From the NCBI GenBank assembly GCA_004559845.1, contig SFWW01000016.1, positions 1 through 29,892 on the forward strand: a DNA stretch of 29,892 nucleotides, written 5' to 3'. The notes beneath the pieces are model-generated. The model was not told the DNA's origin. It made no database searches and saw only the letters and a program-made list of their open reading frames with translations. The translations under genes and the position numbers were made by a program. The DNA is from a bacterium. Its GTDB lineage: Bacteria > Bacteroidota > Bacteroidia > Bacteroidales > Muribaculaceae. Position 1 is the first letter of the stretch. Each line of letters opens with the position of its first letter. Of this stretch, positions 7,229-15,264 are shown piece after piece.

Positions 7229-10200
7229 ATGAGTTTATTAGGCAAAAACGATAAAGGGAAGGGCAGTGGATTTTCCTTTAATATCTACTGGCTCTACGCC
7301 ATAGTGATAGTGGTGCTGCTGGCGGTGTATTACACCGGCGACAATTCCGCAAAAAAAGAAGTGGGATGGACCGAATTTGATGGTTGGGTGCAGAAAAAAG
7401 CCATCAGCCGGATTGTGGTTCATTCCAATCAGAATGAAGCCGAGGCTGAAGTGCTGAAGGCATTTGCCTCACAAGTGGCGGGTCCGAATTATCAGCCCAC
7501 AGAAGGCGGTAAGGTGGTGATTACCACCACCATTCCAAATGTGGACAAATTTGAAGAACGTGTGGAGCAATGGCGCAAGGCAGGCGTGTTTGACGGCAAA
7601 GTGGAATACGACAACCATAGTTCGTTTTCCACCATGTTTTGGTCGTTTGCCCCATTTTTGCTGTTAGTGTTTTTCTTCATCTTCATGATGCGCCGAATGG
7701 GCGGTGGTGGCGGCGGCGGCGTGTTTAGCGTAGGCAAAGCACGCGCCAAACTCTACAACAAAAACAAAGACAAAGACATCACCTTTGCCGATGTGGCAGG
7801 AATGGAACGCGAAAAGAAAGAAGTGAGCGAAGTGGTGGAATTTCTCAAGCACCCCAATCGCTACACCGACTTAGGCGGCACCATCCCCAAAGGCGTGCTA
7901 TTGGTGGGTCCTCCGGGAACGGGTAAGACCCTGCTTGCCAAGGCAGTGGCAGGCGAAGCCAATGTGCCGTTTTTCTCCATGTCGGGAAGCGACTTTGTGG
8001 AGATGTTTGTGGGCGTGGGCGCCTCACGCGTGCGCGACCTTTTTGAAAAAGCAAAAGAAAAATCGCCCTGCATCATCTTTATCGACGAAATAGATGCCAT
8101 TGGCAAGGCACGGAGTTTGAAAAACGAATTTTCTCACAACGACGAGCGCGAAAACACGCTCAATCAGCTGCTTACCGAGATGGACGGCTTCGACAACAAT
8201 AGCGGCATCATCGTGCTTGCAGCCACCAACCGCGCCGATGTGCTCGACAAAGCATTGCTGCGTGCAGGACGCTTCGACCGTCAGATTTATATGGGCAATC
8301 CTTCGCTGTCGGACCGCATAGGCATCTTCCAAGTGCATCTGAAGAAAGTAAAGATTGACGGCAGTGTAGACTTAGACAAATTGGCACGTATGACAGCCGG
8401 ATTGTCGGGCGCCGACATCGCCAATATTTGCAACGAAGCCTCGCTTCATGCAGCGCGAAAAGGCAAGAAAGCGGTGCAGCACCCCGACTTTGTGGAAGCG
8501 ATAGACCGCGTGACACGCCAGCTTGACAAACCCACGCGCATGACCGACACGGTAACCTTTGAAGATGTGGCAGGCATGCAGCGCCCCAAGCGCGAAATGC
8601 GCGAGATTATCCAATTTTTGCATAATCCCGAGCAATTCACCCGCCTTGGCGGTGTGATACCGCGCGGCGTGCTATTGGTGGGTCCTCCGGGATCGGGTAA
8701 AACCATGCTCGCCAAAGCCGTGGCAGGCGAAGCCAATGTGCCGTTTTTCTCCACCAGTGCTTCGGAATTTCAGGGCGAATTTATGGGTTCAGGCGTGAGT
8801 CGCGTGCGCGAACTCTTCCGCAATGCGAAAGAAAAGGCACCGTGCATTATCTTTATCGATGAAATAGATGCTATCGGTAGCCGTCAGAATCGCAATGGCG
8901 AGCGCGAAATCACGCTCAACCAACTGCTTGTGGAAATGGACGGCTACAGCACCAACAACGGCGTGATAGTGATGGCTGCCACCAACCGAGTGGAACTCAT
9001 CGACAAGGCACTCATACGTCCGGGTCGCTTCGACCGCCAGATATACGTAGGTTTCCCCGAAAGGGAAGACCGCGTGGAGCTCTTCAACCTCTACCTCAAT
9101 CGCGTGGCCCACGACGATACGAACGTGGATGTGCAAGAATTGGCACGCTGTTCGTCGGGCTTTAGCGCAGCCGAGATAGCCAATGTGTGTAATGATGCCG
9201 CTATTTTGGCGGCTACAAAGGGAGAGGATGTGGTGAAACAAGAACATCTGCTCCAAGGGATAGAAAAGGTGCGCCAAGGATTGGATTTCGGCACCAAACT
9301 CGCCAATAATGTGACATTCGACGATGTGGCAGGCGTGAAAAAATCGAAAGGCAAAATTTTGCAAATCGTAGATTTCTTAAAGCGCCCCGACTACTACACC
9401 CGCTTGGGTGCAAAAATACCCCGCGGTGTGTTGCTCTCCGGACCGTCGGGCACGGGAAAGACGCTCATTGCCAAGGCTATGGCAAATAGCGCCGATGTGC
9501 CATTTATCTCCGTCACCGGACCGGATTTGGCAAACATATACAACAACCCCGTGGAGCGTATGCACGCCCTCTTTAAAGAAGCGCGCGAAAAATCGCCCTG
9601 CATCATCTTTATCGACGAAATTGAGGCCATCGGAGCTGTAGACAACAGATATGGTGCCACCAATCAAAGCCGCACCCCCGCGCTCTCGCAGTTGCTCCTC
9701 GAAATGGACGGTATGGGCAACAATAGCGGCGTGATAGTGTTGGCAGTGTGCAACCACCAAGACCGCCTCGACAAGTCGCTGCTACGCGCCGGACGCCTCG
9801 ACCGCCATATCTATGTGGCTCAACCCGATACGGAAGAAAGAGCGGAAATATTCCAACTCTATCTGAAAGACGTGAAGCTCGCCGACGACGTGGACTTAAG
9901 CAAATTGGCGGAAATCACATCCGGCTTAAGTGGTGCCGACATCTCGAAAGTGTGCAACGATGCCGCCTTCACTGCCACAGTGGCAGACGAAGAAACCGTG
10001 AAATTCTCCTACTTTGAGCAGGCCGTTGTGAATGTGCGAAAAGGATTGGAAGACAAGAGTATGGAAATGGGCACCATCAAGTTTGCCGACGTGGCAGGCA
10101 TGGAAGAAGCCAAGCGGGAGGTGACAGAAATAGTTGACTTCTTGAAGCATCCCGAAAAATATAGCCATTTGGGCGGTAGAATCCCGAAAGGCGCGCTGCT

Positions 10201-11557
10201 GGTGGGTCCTCCGGGAACGGGTAAAACGATGCTCGCCAAGGCAGTGGCAGGCGAAGCACATGTGCCATTTTTCTCGCGCTCCGGTTCCGAATTTGTGGAA
10301 ATGTATGTGGGCGTGGGCGCATCGCGCGTGCGCGAACTCTTTGCCGAGGCAAAAGAAAAGGCGCCGTGTGTGGTGTTTATCGACGAAATCGACGCCGTGG
10401 GCACCAAGCGCTCCAATTTAGGCTATAACAGCGAACACGACCAAACGCTCAATCAATTGCTTACCGAAATGGACGGCATCGACGGCGCATCCGGCGTGGT
10501 GGTGCTTGCTGCCACCAACCGTGAAGACATCCTCGACGATGCCTTAAAGCGTCCGGGTCGCTTCGACCGCCATATCCACGTCAGCCTGCCGTCGCTCTTC
10601 GACCGCGAAGCCATCTTTAAGGTGCACTTGAAGAAAGTGAAGGTAGACGAAACGGTGAATTTGGCAGATTTGGCACGACAAACCACCGGTATGAGCGGTG
10701 CCGAAATTGCCAATGTGTGCAACGAGGCCGCCATCATAGCCGCACGCGCCGGTAAATCCACCGTCACCATTGAAGACTTCAACGAAGCCATCGATAAAGT
10801 GACGATGGGATTGGAAAACAAATCGCTACTCATGACACGCGAAGACGTGTATGAAACCGCGGTGCACGAAGCGGGTCACACCACCACTATCTGGCTATTG
10901 GAGCATGTGGAACCCTTGGTGAAGATTTCCATCGTGCCGCGCGGTCAAGCCTTAGGTGTGAATATGCTGCTGCCCGAAGATAGGGTGGGCATGAAGAAAG
11001 AAGCGTTTCTCGACAAGATATGCACCTTTATGGGTGGGCGCGCCGCTGAAGAACTCTTCCTCGGCACCATCGGCACCGGTGCCCTCAACGATATGCAACA
11101 AGCCACACGCATAGCCCGCAGCATGGTGATGTATTATGGAATGAGCGAAAAGATGCCCAATGTGTCGTACTACGACCCGCAAGGCACCCTTGGCGAGCGA
11201 CCCTATAGCGACGAACGCGCGCGCCTCATCGATGAAGAAATTTCTCGCATCGTGAATGAGCAATACGCCCGCGCCAAAAAACTCATTTCCGAACACGCCG
11301 AGCAGCACCACAAAGTGGTGGATGCATTGATGGAAAAAGAAGTTATCTTCCCGGCTGATGTGGAAGCCATCTTCGGCAAGCGCCCCTGGAAGAGCCGCTC
11401 CGAAAAACTTGAAGAAATAGCCGAAAAACGCCGTCAAGCCGCTGCCACCGCAGCTGCGAGCGATAGCTGTGCGAAAGCCGAGAGCGATTCTGCCGAGAGC
11501 GATTCCACCGATGCGGAAACTCCGCCTCCTTTCGAAGGCGATATCCCAAAAGAATAA
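7229..11557 (+). CDS. ftsH: FtsH-like membrane AAA+ metalloprotease with four tandem AAA+ modules
   Basis: FtsH is the membrane-anchored ATP-dependent protease that degrades misfolded membrane and regulatory proteins; usual length is 640-700 residues with one AAA+ domain. This protein has 1442. Membrane segments lie at about 19-36 and 135-153, enclosing a periplasmic domain, followed by a Gly-rich linker. AAA+ modules start near 184, 442, 695 and 950, spaced about 255 residues. Walker A motifs are at 227-234, 485-492, 738-745 (GPSGTGKT) and 993-1000. Each has a Walker B IDEI(D/E) and an R(A/P)GR(F/L)DR arginine-finger segment. Pore loops: MFVG (F260) and MYVG (Y1026) are canonical, EFMG (F518) is altered, and module 3 has IYNNP (Y771), losing the glycines. 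The M41 domain follows module 4: HEAGH at 1213-1217 and third zinc ligand Asp1288. The tail is Ala/Ser/Glu/Asp-rich. The modules are diverged at DNA and protein level, so this is not a simple assembly duplication. Confidence 0.95.
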   Translation: MSLLGKNDKGKGSGFSFNIYWLYAIVIVVLLAVYYTGDNSAKKEVGWTEFDGWVQKKAISRIVVHSNQNEAEAEVLKAFASQVAGPNYQPTEGGKVVITTTIPNVDKFEERVEQWRKAGVFDGKVEYDNHSSFSTMFWSFAPFLLLVFFFIFMMRRMGGGGGGGVFSVGKARAKLYNKNKDKDITFADVAGMEREKKEVSEVVEFLKHPNRYTDLGGTIPKGVLLVGPPGTGKTLLAKAVAGEANVPFFSMSGSDFVEMFVGVGASRVRDLFEKAKEKSPCIIFIDEIDAIGKARSLKNEFSHNDERENTLNQLLTEMDGFDNNSGIIVLAATNRADVLDKALLRAGRFDRQIYMGNPSLSDRIGIFQVHLKKVKIDGSVDLDKLARMTAGLSGADIANICNEASLHAARKGKKAVQHPDFVEAIDRVTRQLDKPTRMTDTVTFEDVAGMQRPKREMREIIQFLHNPEQFTRLGGVIPRGVLLVGPPGSGKTMLAKAVAGEANVPFFSTSASEFQGEFMGSGVSRVRELFRNAKEKAPCIIFIDEIDAIGSRQNRNGEREITLNQLLVEMDGYSTNNGVIVMAATNRVELIDKALIRPGRFDRQIYVGFPEREDRVELFNLYLNRVAHDDTNVDVQELARCSSGFSAAEIANVCNDAAILAATKGEDVVKQEHLLQGIEKVRQGLDFGTKLANNVTFDDVAGVKKSKGKILQIVDFLKRPDYYTRLGAKIPRGVLLSGPSGTGKTLIAKAMANSADVPFISVTGPDLANIYNNPVERMHALFKEAREKSPCIIFIDEIEAIGAVDNRYGATNQSRTPALSQLLLEMDGMGNNSGVIVLAVCNHQDRLDKSLLRAGRLDRHIYVAQPDTEERAEIFQLYLKDVKLADDVDLSKLAEITSGLSGADISKVCNDAAFTATVADEETVKFSYFEQAVVNVRKGLEDKSMEMGTIKFADVAGMEEAKREVTEIVDFLKHPEKYSHLGGRIPKGALLVGPPGTGKTMLAKAVAGEAHVPFFSRSGSEFVEMYVGVGASRVRELFAEAKEKAPCVVFIDEIDAVGTKRSNLGYNSEHDQTLNQLLTEMDGIDGASGVVVLAATNREDILDDALKRPGRFDRHIHVSLPSLFDREAIFKVHLKKVKVDETVNLADLARQTTGMSGAEIANVCNEAAIIAARAGKSTVTIEDFNEAIDKVTMGLENKSLLMTREDVYETAVHEAGHTTTIWLLEHVEPLVKISIVPRGQALGVNMLLPEDRVGMKKEAFLDKICTFMGGRAAEELFLGTIGTGALNDMQQATRIARSMVMYYGMSEKMPNVSYYDPQGTLGERPYSDERARLIDEEISRIVNEQYARAKKLISEHAEQHHKVVDALMEKEVIFPADVEAIFGKRPWKSRSEKLEEIAEKRRQAAATAAASDSCAKAESDSAESDSTDAETPPPFEGDIPKE

Positions 11558-11651
11558 TCACTGCTCGGCACACAAAGGGTGCATAAAGAAATGGCAAATG
11601 CGTGGTTCAAAATGCGCGTATGGCACACCGGAAGGTGATATCCCGACACAC

Positions 11652-11678
11652 GAAGAAAAAGCCGCTTCGCCGAAATAA
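11652..11678 (+). repeat. Copy of the CCGCTTCG hairpin repeat
   Basis: GAAGAAAAAGCCGCTTCGC at 11652-11670 is identical to 6640-6658 and continues into CGAAA. It lies in the gap between convergent ftsH and the 3D-domain gene. The rest of 11558-11788 has no convincing gene; a short hairpin (CGCCATC and GATGGCG, 11745-11761) with a T run at 11774-11779 may help end ftsH transcription. Confidence 0.5.
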
Positions 11679-11788
11679 GTCGTGGAGCTTTCTCCAAGCT
11701 GCGCTTCAGGCTTTGCCTTCGCTTGTATGGAGTTGTCTGCGATGCGCCATCTCCGATGGCGGGTTGATGGAGGTTTTTTGGTGGTGGG

Positions 11789-12140
11789 TTAGTATTCGCC
11801 GCCGATGGTGGGGATGGATTCGGTGGGGAGTTTTTCGGCTATGCGCCATTTTGTCTTTTACCACCCATAATCCGTTCACCCAAGGCGTTTTATGTTCGCT
11901 CACCACGATGGTGTCGCCGAATGCGAAGCCTGCACGGTAGAGGTCGAGCGAGAGTGCTACCCATCTCACTTCGCCTGATAGCACTTTATGGGGATGGATA
12001 CGGTCGCCGCTTGCGGTGTGGGTGCCATATTTGCCCCCGGCATAATACATGGTGGATTTTACTTGAAATTCGTTGGTTTGTGCCCACGATATCATTATCA
12101 CACAAAATAGTGAGATGAGAGTAATGAAAAGTTTGTTCAT
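11789..12140 (-). pseudogene. Small secreted 3D-domain (double-psi beta-barrel) protein, internally deleted
   Basis: The first about 98 codons encode a signal peptide (MNKLFITLISLFCVIMISWA) and most of a 3D-type domain of the kind found in MltA/RlpA-like cell-wall proteins: STMYYAGG, TASGDRI, LSGEVRWVALSLDL, FAFGDTIVV, NGLWVVKDKM. Relatives I recall continue with a stretch such as KRWTKRIDFLVPYGYGKW. Here, immediately after KDKM (near 11847), that segment is missing; another frame gives KWRIAEK, IPTIGGEY and a stop at 11789-11791. The simplest reading is a deletion of roughly 50 bases with a frame change. If the original frame is followed, it runs to 11706 through sequence that looks non-coding. 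Function would be periplasmic or cell-wall related, but is unproven. The lesion call rests on remembered family pattern, not an alignment. Confidence 0.55.
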
Positions 12141-12263
12141 GTTTTTTGTCGTTTTGTGGGGGCTGTTGTTTGCCCCGGATACATTTTCTATCGTTCCAGC
12201 TTTTCTTCGAGTAGTATCGTTTTTTTTGGAGTAAAAGTTGGGTTTTAATTATTATGTTTTTTG

Positions 12264-12295
12264 CAAAGATAGGTTATCTTGCTGAATATTAATCT
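12264..12295 (-). promoter_or_regulatory. Candidate promoter of the 3D-domain gene
   Basis: Read on the minus strand, TATCTTTG (12264-12271) fits the -7 consensus. No clear -33 TTTG is seen. A palindrome (GCGTTAA and TTAACGC, 12319-12337) lies about 50 bases further upstream and could be a protein-binding site. The remainder of 12300-12612 shows no gene that I can support. Confidence 0.4.
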
Positions 12296-12604
12296 GCTTG
12301 GTGATTTTTTAACCTTTGCGTTAAAATCGGTTAACGCTTGATAATTGCACAAAAATTACAAAAGTGTGTCGCACTCATCCCTTTCATTCTCAATTTTTTC
12401 AAATCTTTGAGGTTCAATCCTTTCCCTATATTTGGCACGATGATGGCTCTTGTAATGTTAAATTGTTTAACAAAGTAGGTGGTGGTAAGTGACGCCGCAT
12501 CTATTTGTGTGTGTGAATAGATGGTTCTTGCCACAACCGACCCTCCGAGGCTCGCTGCTCTGGCTTGCGCTATCTCTGACGGCGGTATTTTTGAGGAATT
12601 TTTT

Positions 12605-12645
12605 TGAATGGGAAAAAAAGTGCTCGGCACAAATGCCGAGCACTT
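12605..12645 (-). terminator. Terminator of the Wzc-like gene
   Basis: A 12-base-pair stem (12618-12629 with 12634-12645; core GTGCTCGGCA) has a 4-base loop. On the minus strand it runs directly into seven T. It begins 29 bases after the stop codon. Confidence 0.88.
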
Positions 12646-12673
12646 GGTATTGGATTACCTTATCTGATGTGGA

Positions 12674-15109
12674 TTAATTCTTTTTTCTGCGGAAAAATCC
12701 TTTTTTGGAAGGTTCTCCTTGTTCGCTTTCGTTGCCCTCACTGCCATATCCGTAGCCATAGCCATATCCATAACCATAACCGTAGCCGTAGCCGTAGCCG
12801 TAGCCATAACCGTATACCGAGTGGTTGTTTTTTACATCGTTGAGCAAGATGGCGAGATTCTTGACCTTCTTGTTGTCGTTCATTTTTTGGAGTTCTTCGA
12901 GGTATCTGACATCGATGTATCCTTCTCGAATTACGTAGAGTGTTACGTCGACATATCGATTAATCAGTGCTGCATCGGCAATGAGTCCGAAGGGCACGGA
13001 GTCGAGAATCACGTAATCGTATTGTTGCTTCAGCGTATTCACCAATGTTTCCAATCGTTCGTTCATCAGCAGGCTGGTGGGGTTGGGCGGTATTGCACCC
13101 ACGCTGATAAAGTGCAGGTTTTTGCTCAGCGAACTGGGTATGATGATATCTTGAATGTTTTCGATTTTTTCAGCAAGGTATGCGCTCACCCCCACGCCCA
13201 CATTCTTAATGTTGACGTATTCCGAGAATCTACCTTTTCTCAAGTCAAGGTCCACACAGATCACTTTTTTTCCGGCATGTGCCGATGCGAGCGCCAGGTT
13301 GAGTGCAATAAAACTCTTACCTTCTGAAGCGATTGTGGAGGTGGTTTGAAGCACCGCACCCACCCCGGTGTGCTTAGGCAGGATGAAGTCGAGATTGCTT
13401 CTCACGATGCGCAGTGCTTCGCTGATTCGGTCGCGTCCGGTTTCGGTAACGACCACTTCTTTGTCTTTTTGGTCGGCGCGTTTTGCCGGCACATCTCCGA
13501 TGACGGGTATGTTGCAATTGTCTTCAATATCTCGGCGTGTGTGGATCCGCGTGTCGAACGAGCGAATCCAGAAAATGAGGTAAATCACTCCGAAAGGAAT
13601 GCCGATGCCCAGCAAAATGCCGATGCCCATGATTTTGATTTGCACGGGTGCCACTTGTCCCATGCTACCGGCTTTTTCAATCACTTTCGCATTGGGTTCA
13701 GTGATGGCAAGGCTGAGTGCATTTTCTTCGCGTTTATTGAGCAAATAGAGGTAGAGTTGCTCTTTAATTTGCTGTTGTCGAGCCACTTCTGTGATGGCTT
13801 TTTCTTGCGAAGGAATTGCCGACATGCCACCCACTGCACGTCCTTCTTGTGCTCGTGCATTGCTTTGCTTCATGCGCAACGAATTGGTGTAGGTGCCAAG
13901 CGATTGCAGAATAGAGCTCCGCATAGAGTTGAGCGAGTTGGTGATTTCAATCATCACAGGGTTGTCTTTACCGGAAGTGGATTTAATTTTTTGGTATTGG
14001 AGCATTTTTTCGTTGTAGGCAGAAATTTGTCCTTGAATCCCCATATCATTTAATCCGGTGTTGCTTGGAATGAGCTCATCTCCGGTCATTCGGCGCACGT
14101 AGTCCACAATTTGGTTGGCGAGCGACACTTGCAAGTCGGCATCGTTGGCTGATTTCACGAATTGCAAACTGGTAGAGGGGTCGCTAAACATTTGCGAATT
14201 CATGTTGCTCACTTTGAGTTGTGCAATTTGGCTATCCACGCCGCTAAGGTCTTTCGATAGCGATTCAATGCGTTCAGCGATAAATGCTTCAGTGTTACGC
14301 GCCACCGAGTTTTTATCGTTGATGGCTTCTTGGTTGTAGAGTGCGATGAGTGCGTTGAGCACATCGATACACAGTTGGTTGTTGTCGGCGGTGAAGGTCA
14401 GGTTCACCACATCGCTGAATTTGTCGGCACTTTCCGCTTTGAAGTTAGCTTCGAGAGCCTTAGCCACTTGTGCCACCGGTGCCACTCGTGCAATGGTTTT
14501 GAAATCCACATAAGTTTCGTCGTAGTGCGATGTTTTGGTAATGGCAATGGGTCCCACGTCAGTGTTCACCTTATTGCCGAATCGTGCTTTTTTCCATTCT
14601 CCATCGTTGATTCTAAATTCCAGGTTGTTGCCGCCTTTAGGCACCACAGTCATAGAGAACGGTTCTTTCACATCTTGCAGGGGAGTGATTTGCACGGGCG
14701 AGGTTTTGTAGATGTTCACATCGCGTAAATACACGTGTCCGTAGTAACGTATGTTCAGTCCCAACTGATTCACCACAGTTTCCATCAGCGAGGTGGATTT
14801 GAGTTTGTAGATTTCGTTGGAAATGATATTGTTGGAGCCGGTCACCCCCAAATCGCTAAACACGGCAGCCTGGCTACCAGCGGTTTTGGTATCTTTGGTG
14901 GTGATGATAATCTTTGCGGATGCGCTGTAGAGTTTGGTTTGCGCTTTAGAATAGAGGTAGGCAAGACTTCCGCATACGATGATGGAAAGTACAAACCAAT
15001 ACCAATTGTGAAGGCAAGCCGTTAGGACCGCTTGAAGTTGTAATCCTGAATTTTCTTGTTTTTTTCCGGCTTTTTCTTTGTTACCGGTTTCTTCAATAAT
15101 GTTTTGCAT
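12674..15109 (-). CDS. Wzc-like polysaccharide co-polymerase and bacterial tyrosine kinase
   Basis: An 811-residue inner-membrane protein combining a Wzz chain-length domain with a BY-kinase, as in Wzc. Such proteins control export and chain length of capsule or exopolysaccharide through cyclic autophosphorylation. Membrane segments are visible at about 37-53 (WYWFVLSIIVCGSLAYLY) and just before the kinase (IMGIGILLGIGIPFGVIYLIF), enclosing a long coiled periplasmic part. Kinase motifs: Walker A around ASEGKS with Lys598, Walker A' VICVDLDLRKGR (Asp620, Asp622), Walker B YDYVILDSVPFG (Asp703). The C-terminus carries 12 consecutive Tyr-Gly pairs and then a basic end (KKGFFRRKK); this is the expected place of the phosphorylated tyrosine cluster. 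No wza-type export gene or glycosyltransferase is next to it. It lies downstream of valS on the same strand, but a promoter-like element in the 155-base gap suggests separate transcription. Confidence 0.92.
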   Translation of the reverse strand: MQNIIEETGNKEKAGKKQENSGLQLQAVLTACLHNWYWFVLSIIVCGSLAYLYSKAQTKLYSASAKIIITTKDTKTAGSQAAVFSDLGVTGSNNIISNEIYKLKSTSLMETVVNQLGLNIRYYGHVYLRDVNIYKTSPVQITPLQDVKEPFSMTVVPKGGNNLEFRINDGEWKKARFGNKVNTDVGPIAITKTSHYDETYVDFKTIARVAPVAQVAKALEANFKAESADKFSDVVNLTFTADNNQLCIDVLNALIALYNQEAINDKNSVARNTEAFIAERIESLSKDLSGVDSQIAQLKVSNMNSQMFSDPSTSLQFVKSANDADLQVSLANQIVDYVRRMTGDELIPSNTGLNDMGIQGQISAYNEKMLQYQKIKSTSGKDNPVMIEITNSLNSMRSSILQSLGTYTNSLRMKQSNARAQEGRAVGGMSAIPSQEKAITEVARQQQIKEQLYLYLLNKREENALSLAITEPNAKVIEKAGSMGQVAPVQIKIMGIGILLGIGIPFGVIYLIFWIRSFDTRIHTRRDIEDNCNIPVIGDVPAKRADQKDKEVVVTETGRDRISEALRIVRSNLDFILPKHTGVGAVLQTTSTIASEGKSFIALNLALASAHAGKKVICVDLDLRKGRFSEYVNIKNVGVGVSAYLAEKIENIQDIIIPSSLSKNLHFISVGAIPPNPTSLLMNERLETLVNTLKQQYDYVILDSVPFGLIADAALINRYVDVTLYVIREGYIDVRYLEELQKMNDNKKVKNLAILLNDVKNNHSVYGYGYGYGYGYGYGYGYGYGYGYGSEGNESEQGEPSKKGFFRRKKN
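12743..12814 (-). repeat. In-frame Tyr-Gly codon repeat (12 units) in the kinase tail
   Basis: Twelve hexamers, each a Tyr codon plus a Gly codon, lie in tandem with synonymous variation (TAC/TAT, GGC/GGT/GGA). Four central units are identical. Change of unit number would keep the frame and alter the number of phosphorylatable tyrosines. Confidence 0.9.
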
Positions 15110-15178
15110 ATTCAGTGTATTTATTGAAAATCTCTTGTTTGAAATTGAATGTGTTGACGTTCAGAATCTATTGGTATG

Positions 15179-15210
15179 CAAATTTAATTATATTTTTTGA
15201 ATTATATAAA
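15179..15210 (-). promoter_or_regulatory. Candidate promoter of the Wzc-like gene
   Basis: On the minus strand TAAATTTG (15179-15186) matches the -7 consensus, about 70 bases before the start codon. The -33 region is AT-rich without a clear TTTG. Confidence 0.45.
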
Positions 15211-15264
15211 TTATTAATGTGTAAATTCTGTGTCAAATTTCGCATTTTGTTCAAAACTTCCGAT

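Noticed and set aside
7229..11557. Four AAA+ modules as an assembly duplication artefact
   Set aside because: The modules differ at many residues, including pore loops and sensor 1, and have slightly different lengths; an artefact would give near-identical copies.
12331..12630. Minus-strand frame of 99 codons between the Wzc-like gene and the 3D-domain gene
   Set aside because: It begins inside the Wzc terminator hairpin, lacks a plausible start signal and shows no family features.
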